Notes: a model not told the origin generated them from the sequence alone. A DNA stretch of 64,000 bases from Gadus chalcogrammus (GCF_026213295.1 NC_079432.1:8799690-8863689), one strand, 5' to 3'; positions 12,194-25,701 are shown, counted from the first letter of the stretch. Translations and numbers: made by a program.

Positions 12194-12467
12194 TATTAAT
12201 CTTTATTATCTGAATGGGAAATGCAATATTTTAGGACAGATACACCATTAAACGCGTTTCTAATGACATTTCTAGCGAGAAATGTACATTTTCCTTACAT
12301 AATCTTCAGTCAGTGAATGTGTATGATCTTTATTAATCTTTATTATCTGAATGGGAAATGCAATATTTTAGGACCGATTCACCGTTAAACGTGTTTCTAA
12401 TAACATTTCTAGCGAGAAATATACTTTTTAATTGCATAATCTTCAGTCAGTGATTGTGTCTGATCTT
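12194..12467 (+). repeat. 137-bp tandem duplication
   Basis: Two copies beginning TATTAATCTTTATTATCTG at 12194 and 12331, each including CATTTCTAGCGAGAAAT and ending near CTTCAGTCAGTGA. Mirror copies are at about 16755-17028. Confidence 0.85.
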
Positions 12468-12821
12468 TAGTTTTATAGTTATTAGGAGTTGATCGGCTCG
12501 CTCGCATGTTTCAACGACGTCAGGTTGCTTTCGCTAAACTAGCAGCTCACGTGCTTCCTGCGTTTGTGTTATTAAACTGTTACTTTATGTAACTTTTAAT
12601 GATATCATCTTGTTAGAAACACGTATATCTGAGAGCCAACCCAGTCGCCAAAAACATACCTACGTTGACAGTGTACGTTTCGTGAACACTGGATTACGTC
12701 GCATTTCAACATAAAATAGCGTGTTATACACACACACACGCACGCACATGCACAGACACACACACACACAAGCACACACAAGCACACACACGCACGCACA
12801 GACACACAGACACAGACACAG

Positions 12822-12854
<33 letters not shown>

Positions 12855-13140
12855 CGCACACGGTGCATTTCGCTGCTAAAACAACAACAAAAAAATATTC
12901 CCTCAAATATTATTACTTTCAAAACGTTGGCCAAAATGGCCAATAATATCTTTTTTTTTTGGGATGCTTCCAGGACATTTTGGGTGGATTTTGAACGGTA
13001 TGTGGGGGGCACGTTTTTTGCAGGACCTGGCAACCCTGCGCTGTTGCCCGAGATCTGGATCCACCCCGGCGTGGTGCTGTCTCCTTTTGACCTTTTGACC
13101 CCAGACTTCTGGGGGAATAGCTGAATCAATTCATTAGTCA

Positions 13141-13735
13141 ATCAGAAGCATGTAAATATCTTTCCGGTGGGGTAAGAGGACGAACAAGGTGTCCTTCAGC
13201 ATCTACGCTTCCAGGCGATTGCAACGGTGCCACACATGAGCATATTCGAACATGTTTAATGGTAGTAATTAGCTGTCGAAATTGGAGGCCTTAATCAATA
13301 CTGAGCAGCTATTGATTTGCTTCCCGATAAAGATTTGTCACAAATGACATGTTATTTAGCATCTACACGTTGAGCTGAGTCCAATGACACCAAGAACGAC
13401 ACTCTAGCTAATGGTAACATGTATTTGACATGGTACACCTAGGTCTAGGACATGATCTCGGTGTAGCAAGAGGCCGAGCTTGATCTCATTGGACTCAGCT
13501 TAACGTGTAGATGCTAATTAACATGTAATTTGTCAAAAATCTCCATCGGGAAGCAAATCTATAGCTGGTCATTATTGATAAAGGCCTCCAAAATCGACAG
13601 CTAATTACTACCCCGAAACATATTCAAATATGATCATGTGTGGCACTGTTGCAATCGTCTCGAAACGTAGATGTCAAAGGACACCTTGTTTGCTCTGTTG
13701 CACCACCGGGAACATATTTTCATACTTCTAATGGA
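13141..13735. repeat. Internal 0.6-kb imperfect palindrome in left arm (mirror 15487-16081)
   Basis: Centre near 13,437. CTGAGTCCAATGA at 13375 pairs with TCATTGGACTCAG at 13487, and the homology extends out to AGAAGCATG and CATACTTCT. The halves are roughly 85-90% alike by eye, clearly older than the outer arms. It lies between two copies of CTTTTGACCTTTTGACCCC (13083 and 14113). Confidence 0.85.
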
Positions 13736-14590
13736 TTGATTCATATTTTAAGGTTCTCGGAGTGAGACTTTAAGTGGCTGCAGCAGAAGTGTTGAGACGA
13801 AAGATGATATCAAGAGATTTATAGAATATTCCCATTCACATTATGATTCTTCGTCGTAACATCCGACCAAACATCCTTCACATTCACAGAGCGAAGATTA
13901 TGATTAAGTCCAGGCTCAGCAAGTGCTCCATCTCGTTGCACCTGCACCCAGCGGCTCGCTTGCAAGATTTTGGCCTGAAGATCTTCCCAGACCAACACCC
14001 TAGCCATCCAACATGCATATCTGAGAATCAGGCCTCTCTTTAATAATGACATAAAGTTATGAGAGAAACACACATTAACTTTTTGTTATCTCATAAGCGG
14101 CGTGGTGCCGGCCCCTTTTGACCTTTTGACCCCCGACTTCAAAAACGTGGCCACAGGCCAGCTGTGTCTACACACCTTTAGCCACAAATGTACACCTCCA
14201 TCCCACAAAAAATGGGGACTAGAAACTAACCTCTGTCTTATGTACATTTACTGTACTGTTGGAGGTCACGCCCCTTTGCCGACCTTTTCGAGATAGCTAG
14301 GGATGCTAAAATGTTTACACACATTTCCCGGGGCCCCGTGTACGACATATCCGAGATTTGGAGTTCTAGCCCTTAGAGAAAAAAAGTTTTCCCAAATGGA
14401 GTGTCATTTGGACAAAGCCCCTCAGAAGTGTAGCCTGCAAGACCTAATGGTTCAGAATGTGGTGGAAAAACAGTTTTTGAGATAGGAAGGTCCTACCGCC
14501 CTGAAATTTTAATACCTTATTCTAGGGCCTAACTGGGACCTCCGCACCGAAACTTGGCCCGGTCGGACCCCGAGGGGAGGAAGGGGGGGC

Positions 14591-14632
14591 CCTTCCTGCC
14601 CGAGACTTGGCCCGGTCAGACCCCGAGGGCAG
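14591..14632. other. Centre of the palindrome
   Basis: A ~40-bp asymmetric spacer rich in G and C (CGAGACTTGGCCCGGTCAGA) that is itself a diverged partial copy of the neighbouring GGCCCGGTCGGACCCCGAGG block. It is the loop if the element folds. Confidence 0.7.
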
Positions 14633-16367
14633 GCCCCCCCTTCCTGCCCTCGGGGTCCGACCGGGCCAAGTTTCGGTGCGGGGGTCCCAGTTAGGCCCTA
14701 GAATATGGTATTCAAATTTCAGGGCGGTAGGACCTTCCTATCTCAAAAACTGTTTTTCCACCACATTCTGAACCATTAGGTCTCGCAGGCAACACTTCTG
14801 AAGGGGCTTTGTCCAAATGACAGTCCATTTGGGAAAACTTTTTTTCTCTATGGGCTAGAACTACAAATCTTGCATATGTCGTTCTCGGGGCCCCGGGAAA
14901 TGTGTGTCAACATTTTAGCATCCCTAGCTATCTCGAAAAGGCTGGAAAAGGGGCGTGACCTCCAACAGTACAGTCAATGTATATAAGACAGAGGTTAGTT
15001 TCTAGGCCCCATTTTTTGCGGGATGGAGGTGTACATTTGTGGCTTAATGTGTGTAGACACAGCTGGCCTGTGGCCACGTCTTTGAAGTCTGGGGTCAAAA
15101 GGTCAAAAGGAGCCGGCACCACGCCGCTTATGAGATAACAAAAAGTGAATCTGTATTTCTCTCATTACATTTTGTCATTATTGAAGAGAGGCCTGATTCT
15201 CAGATATGCATATTGGACTGTTAGGGTATAGGTCTGGGAAGAACTTCAGGCCAAAATCTTGCAAGCGAGCCGCTGGGTGCAGGTGCAACGAGATGGAGCA
15301 CTTGCTGAGCCTGGACTTTCATAATCTTCGCTCTGTGAATGTAAAGGATGTTTGGTCGGAGGTTACGACGAAGAATCATAATGTGAATGGGAATATTCTA
15401 TAAATCTCTTGATATCATCTTTCGTCTCAACACTTCTGCTGCAGCCACTTAAAGTCTCACTCCGAGAACCTTAAAATATGAATCAATCCATTAGAAGTAT
15501 GAAAATATGTTCCCGGTGGTGCAACAGAGCAAACAAGGTGTCCTTTGACATCTACGTTTCGAGACGATTGCAACAGTGCCACACATGATCATATTTGAAT
15601 ATGTTTCGGGGTAGTAATTAGCTGTCGATTTTGGAGGCCTTTATCAATAATGACCAGCTATAGATTTGCTTCCCGATGGAGATTTTTGACAAATTACATG
15701 TTAATTAGCATCTACACGTTAAGCTGAGTCCAATGAGATCAAGCTCGGCCTCTTGCTACACCGAGATCATGTCCTAGACCTAGGTGTACCATGTCAAATA
15801 CATGTTACCATTAGCTAGAGTGTCGTTCTTGGTGTCATTGGACTCAGCTCAACGTGTAGATGCTAAATAACATGTCATTTGTGACAAATCTTTATCGGGA
15901 AGCAAATCAATAGCTGCTCAGTATTGATTAAGGCCTCCAATTTCGACAGCTAATTACTACCATTAAACATGTTCGAATATGCTCATGTGTGGCACCGTTG
16001 CAATCGCCTGGAAGCGTAGATGCTGAAGGACACCTTGTTCGTCCTCTTACCCCACCGGAAAGATATTTACATGCTTCTGATTGACTAATGAATTGATTCA
16101 GCTATTCCCCCAGAAGTCTGGGGTCAAAAGGTCAAAAGGAGACAGCACCACGCCGGGGTGGATCCAGATCTCGGGCAACAGCGCAGGGTTGCCAGGTCCT
16201 GCAAAAAACGTGCCCCCCACATACCGTTCAAAATCCACCCAAAATGTCCTGGAAGCATCCCAAAAAAAAAAGATATTATTGGCCATTTTGGCCAACGTTT
16301 TGAAAGTAATAATATTTGAGGGAATATTTTTTTGTTGTTGTTTTAGCAGCGAAATGCACCGTGTGCG

Positions 16368-16398
<31 letters not shown>

Positions 16399-19115
16399 CT
16401 GTGTCTGTGTCTGTGTGTCTGTGCGTGCGTGTGTGTGCTTGTGTGTGCTTGTGTGTGTGTGTGTCTGTGCATGTGCGTGCGTGTGTGTGTGTGTATAACA
16501 CGCTATTTTATGTTGAAATGCGACGTAATCCAGTGTTCACGAAACGTACACTGTCAACGTAGGTATGTTTTTGGCGACTGGGTTGGCTCTCAGATATACG
16601 TGTTTCTAACAAGATGATATCATTAAAAGTTACATAAAGTAACAGTTTAATAACACAAACGCAGGAAGCACGTGAGCTGCTAGTTTAGCGAAAGCAACCT
16701 GACGTCGTTGAAACATGCGAGCGAGCCGATCAACTCCTAATAACTATAAAACTAAAGATCAGACACAATCACTGACTGAAGATTATGCAATTAAAAAGTA
16801 TATTTCTCGCTAGAAATGTTATTAGAAACACGTTTAACGGTGAATCGGTCCTAAAATATTGCATTTCCCATTCAGATAATAAAGATTAATAAAGATCATA
16901 CACATTCACTGACTGAAGATTATGTAAGGAAAATGTACATTTCTCGCTAGAAATGTCATTAGAAACGCGTTTAATGGTGTATCTGTCCTAAAATATTGCA
17001 TTTCCCATTCAGATAATAAAGATTAATATAAGCTACGCCGTGTTCCGGAGCCGCGGGGGATTCTGGGAATTGGGGTTCTCAGTTGACAAATGGGGCTTTT
17101 GTTAACTTGTTTTGTTGTTAGGATTAAGTGGGGTTAATGGGTTCGGGATGTTATGTGGTTGTGTGTTGTTCTATTAACATTGTCCGTGTGTTCATTATTG
17201 TCGACACCGTCACCGAGAGTGACGTGACCATCGTTTCGCGCAGCTGTTCCGTGTTGAAGTCTCGTTCAATAAAAACCAACTCTCGTTGTCGAGCGTTCAA
17301 TAAAAACCAACTCTCGTTGTCGAGCGTGCCCCCCCCCTACAAACGTGTCTCACCCCCCCTCAACAAACGTGTCCCCCCCCCCCCCTTCAACTAACGTGTC
17401 GTCGTCGTCCCCCCCCCCCACAATCGTGTGTCGTCGTCCCCCCTCAACAAACGTGTCTCCCCCCCCCCCCCCCCCTCCCCGGTCAACAACAGTCTCCCCC
17501 CCCCCCCCTAAACAATCGTGTCCACAATTTGCCGCGAAAGCCGTGAAACCCAAACCCCGAAACCCGCCTCCACAGCGGCACACGTGGATACTGTAGGTAT
17601 AACACGCTATTTTTTACGTTGAAATGCTACGTATCCAGTGTTCATGGAAACGTACACCACTGACGTTTTTTCTTGGCGACTGGGTTGTCTGTGTGCATGT
17701 ATTGTAATGTTCTTCTTGTCAATCAGTGTGAGGGCGAATCATTAGGTCAGCTGGGGGAGGGCCTTGGAAGAACACGAGGGTGGGGGCCTGCACGTGAGTG
17801 AGACCGTGTTGGGGGTTGCCGGGGTAACCGGGGTTTGTTTTGGGTGGGATTTCTGCCGTTGGTTACGGGTTTCAGTGACCTGGTTTTGGTCCATTAAAAG
17901 TTCCTTCAATTACTAATGACTCGACATCGTTATTTCACCGGCGAGGTCATTACAATATGTTCAATAAAACGTAATCACGGACAAAAAACGTTTTTTAGAC
18001 AAATGTAATTGAGAATGCCGAATAGTTCTCTGGGAACGTAATTTTGATGAGAAAGTGTTCCCCGCACATGTAGAGGGCCTCGTTCGCTCGTTTTGGATAA
18101 ATTCCAATGGGTCGTAATCTGTGGCGGAACAAACCACCTACGTGGTCGTATTTTCCGAGAGGACAGGCTGATACTGGACATTGATTGGTTTGTCGGTGGG
18201 CGTGAGTCTGACGTCACCGTTCACCGGTATAGCCTTCATGAATGAATGAAGAAACGTGTGAACATAATTTCCTGCAGCTCAGTTCAGGCAGCCGCCCAGA
18301 CAACGCACACTTCCCGCTTTGACCACAGCTATAGCCCTAGATAAAGAAATCAACAAAGCAACCCCCGCTCCTACAGTTACCCCGTCAGCAGCTAATTTCT
18401 CCTCTTGTGACATGTTGATATAACGTTGGACTATTAACATTACAATCAAACGTACGCTTCCCCGAGAGGTAGACCTATGCCTATATGCTGACAATAATGT
18501 GTTATCGAAATTTAACGTAGCCTATTAAGGATACGTTTCAATTAAATGTAGCCTGTAATCCAAGAGGTAGCTTAAATAAATAACAACAAAAATGTTGAGA
18601 ACGAACCTATTTGCAATATGTTCAATAAGACGTAATCAGGGACAAAATAACGTTAAATGAAACGTTTCCCGAAAGGGAAATATGCCTTAATGACAATAAT
18701 GTGCTATACGTTGACATTTAACATATTTGGAATACGTTTCAACCAAACATAATCCTAGAGGTAAATGAATGGCAAAAAATAGGTTGACAACGAACGTATT
18801 TGCGATATGTTCAATAACACGTATCCACAGCCAAGATACGTTTTTCAGACAAAATACGTTAAATGAAACGTTCCCTGAAAGGGAGATATGCCTTAATGAC
18901 AATAATGTGCTATACGTTGACATTTAACCTATCTGGGATACGTTTCAACCAAACATAATCCTAGAGGTTAATGAATGGCAAAAAATAGGCTGAGGACGAA
19001 CGTATTTGCAATACGTTCAATAAAACGTAATCGCGGACAAAATACGTTTTATGACAAACGTAATTGAGAATGCCGAATAGTTCTCTGGGAACGTAATTTT
19101 GACGAGACAGGGTTG
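14633..19115 (-). repeat. Right arm of the palindrome
   Basis: Reverse-complement copy of the left arm with the same modules in mirror order. Differences I saw: one base in ~240 near 11,030/18,190, small length changes in the G-run and CA-rich tracts, and several per cent mismatch inside ~13,880-14,590 versus 14,633-15,340. Confidence 0.88.
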
Positions 19116-20280
<1,165 letters not shown>

Positions 20281-22290
20281 GCTGCACTGAATATCACAAA
20301 TACACATTTTAAGGAAATGACGCTCGCCCTCGCTCCCTACATTTCCATACTTTGTCACGATCAACATGGTAGCCAAGGATCAAATACGTATAGTAAACTA
20401 AAGAACCAACCCAAAGCGGAGAAGTGTATCCAGGAAGTGTTTGAGATTTATCCACTACGGTATACACTGTGGAAGATAAACTCTTGGTTGAATTGAATGA
20501 CATCGGCTCCGCTGTCTCATTTCCTGCTAATCGATCACACAAACTGCTACTGCCCCTGACCTGGCAAAATTAAGCGACTGAGCAATGGGAAGGAACACAG
20601 TAGGAAGTAAACGTTTTAGAACACAAGGCTCATTTCTACCTTTAAGGTGTTGGAAAAGTCGTTTTAGAGCCAGATCTGGCTTCAAACAGTGGAGGAAAAT
20701 TGAGCCGATGCGTGGTACTCAATGATCAATTCACATATCGAACCACGACAGCAGGCGACCGGATCCAAAGCCAAGCACGGCTGTCAGATTGAACGGGTTC
20801 GTACCGCAAGCCGAATAGATTTGCTCTGGCGGGACTCGGCTCTCTGCGATGACTGCAGATCAGCTTACGCCAGCACTACACCAACAAGCCAGCTGCAGAG
20901 GTGGCTAGCATTCCGTCAACCCATACAAATGACAAATGAGAGGCAAATCCAACAAACCAGAGTTTGCTGTGATTACTAATGGAGCACTGATTATTTGAGG
21001 CGTGATAAAAGCTGAGGACAGAAATGTTTAGAGTTGTGTTTTGGGCACAGTTTATGGGCCCACTTATTCAGGTGCCCCAGAATGGACAACAGTCAAGTGT
21101 TGTGACCTATTAGCACACAGACGGCTAAGTGATTCACGGATGCTGCTTCGATTATAAGCAAACAAAGCAGTGAAGGGTAGTTAGCATATTCAGAAGGCTT
21201 ATGGCCATGGCTCATCTCCGAATTATAGATAGACGGTCAAGGTCTTGGTCAAGGTTTGAGCCTTAATTTGGAAGTTTTTGCATCCTGAAGTATAGAGCGG
21301 ATAATAGCTTTATAATGGATAATGGCTGTGGAGTTTGTTTTCCCCCTGTGTGTAGGTGTGTGGTGGTGAAAAGAGTGCAGTAGGTTTCAAACTACCCTAA
21401 CAAATGTATAAAGGTGATGTATCATAGGTATCTAGTGTCAGCAGCAATAATGAACATAATGTTTGGGACATCCCAGTTGATTTTTAAAGAATACGTTTCA
21501 ATATCGTTCAGTTTACTTCTGGAATATGCAGTTTGGCCTATTAAACATGCAGTTTGTTTCCATACAAAAACTAAATCTCAACGTAGTGATAAACAAGCGA
21601 ATAAGTACGTTGACTTGTGTCAATAACGCAGAGGCAAACACATCCACAAGGATGCAATGCCATGGCTACGCATTCATCTTCCACAGACGTGGAACAAGCG
21701 TTTTTTTTAGTTAAATAAATCCCTTTTGACACACCATACCAAGGCAGTTAGTTGCTGAAGTCTGTTGAATTCTCACAATCGTCGATTACCTTCAAATCGT
21801 AGAAAAAGTCGTTTTCTCAATCTGTTCTTGAAGCTTAAAGACGTGGGAATTGGGAGTTAGTGTGAGACGACCTGAGACACATCAGACATGAAATGAAATC
21901 CATTCAACAGCTTTTAATACAATTCATGTTAAACAAGGGCTTTTATCTCATGATGGCATCCGGGACTCCTAACTCTCCATGGATGAGGAATATGAAAAAA
22001 TCTGAGTAAAAATGGAAAGTGGTTCGAATTGGAAATTAGTGGAAAGTATTTCCAGTAATTAAATCGCTGCAGATAAACCACTGCACCCCTGTGAGTTCAC
22101 ATTGAGAAGATCAAATAAGACGGTCCACAAGCACCGTCTAAAAGAGGATTACGAAATACTATTTCTGTCAGAATTCACTCCATGTCATAGTTTCAACCAC
22201 TTATTGCATGGAATGGTAATACACTTTATTTAGTGTGGCGGTATGGTTCCACTATTTGAGAGTGCTCCCTGCTGTTAAATTGAAAGCAGG
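20281..22290. other. Intergenic sequence without recognisable features
   Basis: Non-repetitive, moderately AT-rich. Short frames on both strands lack splice context or family resemblance. I see nothing to annotate. Confidence 0.5.
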
Positions 22291-22304
22291 ACATGCAGAT
22301 ATCG

Positions 22305-22550
22305 GGCAGCATGGGGCTCACGAGGTAGAGTGGGTTGACTGGTAACCAGAAGGTTGCTAGCGTCGAGGTGTCCCTGAGAAAGACACCTAACCCTAACTGC
22401 TCCCGACGAGCTGGATCTCACCTTGCATGGTTGACAACGCCGTCCGTGTGTGAATGTGTGCATGAATGGGTGAATGTGAGGCAATATTGTAAGGCGCTTT
22501 GAGTGGCCACTGGCTAGAAAAGCGCTGTATAAATGCAGTCCATTTACCAG
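22305..22550 (+). mobile_element. tRNA-derived SINE with L2/V-type tail
   Basis: Head GGGGCTCACGAGGTAGAGTG; middle GAGAAAGACACCTAACCC; then GTGTGAATGTGTGCATGAAT and the tail AAGGCGCTTTGAGTGGCCAC, AAAGCGCTGTATAAATGCAG. This 3' tail is widespread in teleost SINEs and partner LINEs. Confidence 0.8.
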
Positions 22551-24900
22551 ATGTCAGATACAGTACACCGACATTTGACAACAGGGAGCCCTATAGAATC
22601 CTGCATGGGGTCAGATATCTCAACGCATTGGGAAGGTTACATACACACTTTACTTCACAGAGCGGGTTTGGGGAATGGAATTGACCACTTGTAAGTGCAG
22701 GTGCGTTTGATTGGTCCATGTTAGCTGTCAGCGGCCCATGGCTAGAGTCCCGCCAGAACTAGGTAAGCCAACTTTTATTAAATTACTGAAATACTAACAG
22801 ACAACCGCCCGTCAAAGTCCCAGCGAAGCCTTATTCATCTATCATAGCGGCTGTGGTAACATAACCTAAATGGCCAAACCACCAACCATTCTTGTGGTGG
22901 TTCTTTCGAACAAAGAGGCTGACCCCCTTCCTGTCAGCACTTTGACAACTGCGAATACAATTTCCACTGACACACAAGAAACCATCTATAGGAGAAAGGA
23001 GAAATGCTATTGCAAACAGAAATGACTGGTCCCTTTCAAAGTCATACACAAAAGGAACATGACCCTGTGGCAATCATTCTTTCTATTTTTACCATTCTAT
23101 ATGTTCCCTGGGCCTTAATCAACTGACACACCTGTCATTAAGTGTATTATTCCCCCGTTCCACCAATCACAACGCACCTCGGTTCAAACTTACACCACCA
23201 AATGTCCAGCTCCCAGAAAGGGAGCCAGACGCACTCACTGGCAGGCAGGAGTGAAGGGTCTTTTGATGCTATCAAGCCTTTTGTGAGAGAAAAAAAACAT
23301 GATTCAGCTGTACGTCAATTAAGAAAAAGAAAGGGGAAAAGATGCAGAGTAGAGTATAGATACAGTGCCTCCAGCCATTCGAAGCAGGCTGCGTCGCGTG
23401 ACGTTAAGAAGAAACATCCGCACAGCAGGCGGCCCAATGTAAACCTTTGAAGTGGCGCAGCAAATTAGAGTGGTGCTCTCTCCCCAGAGAATAGGTGGTG
23501 CAAATTGACTAGCTAGATGTGCTCGGTCCACCGAAAGATATGGCTAATGTACATCCTAGCTAGAATGTTTGACCTTCTCCGCTGAAAGATATTGCTAATG
23601 TACTACCTAGTTAGACTTTTGTTAGCCTCCACTGAAGGTATTGCGTTTATACTAGCTAGCTAGTTGCGCTCTCCACACTAAGAGTTTGTAGAGGTGTTCT
23701 GTGTAGTGAATTCATGTTTGGGATGGTTGCTGGACGTCAAACACTGTGCACTGAAAAGGACGGAGCATCTTGTATTGTGTAGTAGTCGAACCTGCAGGAG
23801 GTTGTTTATTTGCAAATTATATTTCTATACAATTCTTAAAAAATATACATTGTGAATACATAAATGTTTTTTTTTATAAACAAAATGCATGAGGGAAAAA
23901 CAACTATAAAAACTATAGAATATCTTATAAAAAAAGGAGTGAATGAAATAAATAAAAAAACACAACTAACACGTCAGAACTGTTCTTCTACAATACAGTA
24001 GTTAGTGAATACAGTACAGTAAAACGGAATACAGAAAAAGTACATTTATAATGTTTATCGAGTACATGAGACATTTATCTACAGACACACATGTGTCTAC
24101 GGTAACAATTTTCTGGAATCAAGTGTAACCACATTTGCATGATTATATCATAGAGCACATACCTATAAAAAATTATAAATGGAGTGTAAAATGTAACCAA
24201 GCACACTCAAATTCATTTTAGGCAAATTTTCTGCCTTCATAGCCCTTGTGTCCATTAAAAATACAACATCAAGTCATACTCTTTATTTATTTATAAATAG
24301 CAAAGAAACAAGCCATTCTTCACATTATGAACACATCACACTCCTCTGCTAAAGTGTTTCTGAGAGCGGACCACACTACAGAACCTCTGACCCCTTGACA
24401 TTTCTGTGGTTCTTTGTACTGACCGGAGCACCTTCAGTGTCGGCCTTGTTGAGGTAGCTGACGGATCCAAGGCCTAGTTTGGTGAAGTCAAGTTTGCAGT
24501 GAAGCACCATGCGTGTAGCAGTCAGGTTTGGCTCACCCACCCCTCACTCACTAGAGACGGGGGGTTCTAGTGATTGTGGTTCCTGTGGTTCCTGTTGTTC
24601 CTGGCACCGTTGACGGGAGAGATGTCAGGTTCTGGGCTGGTGGGGCGTTTACCGGGGGCTTCTCGGGAGATTTGATGGAGACACAGAAACGGAGAGGAAG
24701 AGAGTTTCAAACAGACACACGACGCCTTGGTTTATCATCTCATCCAAAAGACCGGGAAAATAATCCACATTATGATTAGATTGTACTGTGTTGATCAGTT
24801 CATTATTATTTTATAGCGGAGATCACCACCTCCTCTATAAAATTGAGTACCAGTTTTTAGGAGGTAGTCAGAAGTTAAGGAACATCTTGGGCCAAGTTCT
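22551..24900. other. Intergenic sequence
   Basis: Mostly AT-rich unique sequence, except a three-copy ~60-bp repeat at 23,510-23,690 (GAAAGATATNGCTAATGTAC shared between units). Downstream of CEP128 the next vertebrate gene is usually DIO2; no deiodinase exon was found. Confidence 0.5.
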
Positions 24901-24951
24901 TCATTATATCTCAGCTATGTTAATACATTATACCTTCGCAATAGCGCACAT

Positions 24952-25082
24952 CGATATAACGCAACCTCTAATATAACACAACCTCCAATATAACGCAACC
25001 TCCAATATAACACAACCTGCAATATAACACAACCTCCAATATAACACAACCTGCAATACAACGCGACCTCCAATATAACGCG
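24952..25082. repeat. 18-19-bp minisatellite
   Basis: About seven copies of AATATAACRCAACCTSC. Flanking text (ATAACGCGGTGCT at 25076 and CCGCTATAATGCGATC at 25412) resembles terminal sequence of pogo/Tigger-type elements, so the minisatellite may have grown inside a decayed one; that origin is uncertain. Confidence 0.75.
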
Positions 25083-25261
25083 GTGCTGGTCTTGAACCCA
25101 ATTTTGCGGCAAGATATTATTTGATACGTTTTCCATCTACGCAATTGAATTGATAAAACCGAAAGAGTAAACCCAACAGAAATCTCAATCAGCAAAGCAC
25201 AGATTTTTCTGTTAGGTTAATGAAATGAGGACACAATGGTCAAGTCAGCTGTACTTTTGAA

Positions 25262-25292
25262 TTTATTTATTGTATGTCTGAGCTCATTTATT
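25262..25292 (-). terminator. cep128: Candidate CEP128 polyadenylation signals
   Basis: Overlapping AATAAA hexamers on the minus strand (TTTATT at 25262-25267, 25266-25271 and 25287-25292), about 410-440 bases past the putative stop. No cleavage site can be proven from sequence. Confidence 0.35.
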
Positions 25293-25454
25293 TTAGTTGT
25301 ACCGTACTTCCTATAATGACATTGCGCTGCGTGAATGTGGTTGTCCCTGCATACACTGCAATCCAAACAACATAAACATGCAATATAGGATTTTTTTGGT
25401 AATTTGATACCCGCTATAATGCGATCTTGGGAATATAGGGAACCCAGATGACGG

Positions 25455-25493
25455 CGTTAGTTAAGCGTGATTGTAAATCACGCTTAACTAACG
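25455..25493. repeat. Perfect 18-bp hairpin with GTA loop
   Basis: CGTTAGTTAAGCGTGATT (25455-25472) is exactly repeated in reverse complement at 25476-25493. It lies ~200 bp past the putative CEP128 stop, within its likely 3' untranslated region. Confidence 0.9.
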
Positions 25494-25701
25494 GTGTAAA
25501 TCACCGTCTCTAGTCTTGGAGTAGTTCTGTCTGCTTCAGACTGGGCTCACTCCACACATCAGCCTGGATCTTTCTTTGGCTCGGACCCATTGTGTCAAGA
25601 TGTGGGACAAAGCCCACTCTGATTGGCCCCCATCGGAGGAGAACCCTGGCCCCGTCTCCTTACTCTCCCCCCCAGGGCCAGCTGCCCTGGGGGGGCGCGG
25701 A

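Larger units (their letters stand above)
10105..14590 (+). repeat. Left arm of the palindrome
   Basis: Order from the outside in: terminal module with three ~190-207-bp ACGTA-rich repeats (10188, 10395, 10583); a unique ~400-bp stretch; a second copy of the terminal module head at 11166; an LTR-like 252-bp insert; an ~95-bp repeat; G-run minisatellite; 137-bp tandem duplication; second ~95-bp repeat with a CA-rich tract; internal 0.6-kb palindrome; inner segment starting at a CTTTTGACCTTTTGACCCC motif. Confidence 0.88.
10105..19115. mobile_element. 9.0-kb palindromic foldback element
   Basis: Sequence from 10105 inward is the reverse complement of sequence from 19115 inward: positions sum to 29,220 in the outer arms and drift to about 29,224 near the centre. 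Ends read CAACCCTGTCTCGTC and GACGAGACAGGGTTG. Both flanks are (GT)n, so the insertion went into a GT tract and its exact target duplication cannot be resolved. Arms are ~4.49 kb around a ~40-bp G/C-rich spacer. Outer arms are nearly identical; the inner ~700 bp per arm diverge. No transposase, reverse transcriptase or other domain is recognisable; long frames inside are repeat artefacts. Most likely a non-autonomous foldback DNA transposon or an inverted duplication of a composite repeat. I do not recognise the family. Confidence 0.9.

Noticed and set aside
12605..16617. 178-residue frame present in both palindrome arms
   Set aside because: The frame crosses a CA-rich tract and element non-coding modules; no similarity to a transposase and no conserved codon pattern between arms beyond identity of DNA.
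11624..17596. Proline-rich or glycine-rich protein of up to 156 residues, mirrored in both palindrome arms
   Set aside because: The frame is a translation of G-run minisatellite; no domain and indel-prone tract.
10105..19115. Palindrome as a pure assembly artefact
   Set aside because: The arms differ by substitutions and indels, especially inside, and the ends are defined and flanked by a different number of GT units. Artefact is still possible for the exact extent, so long-read checking is advised in the finding.
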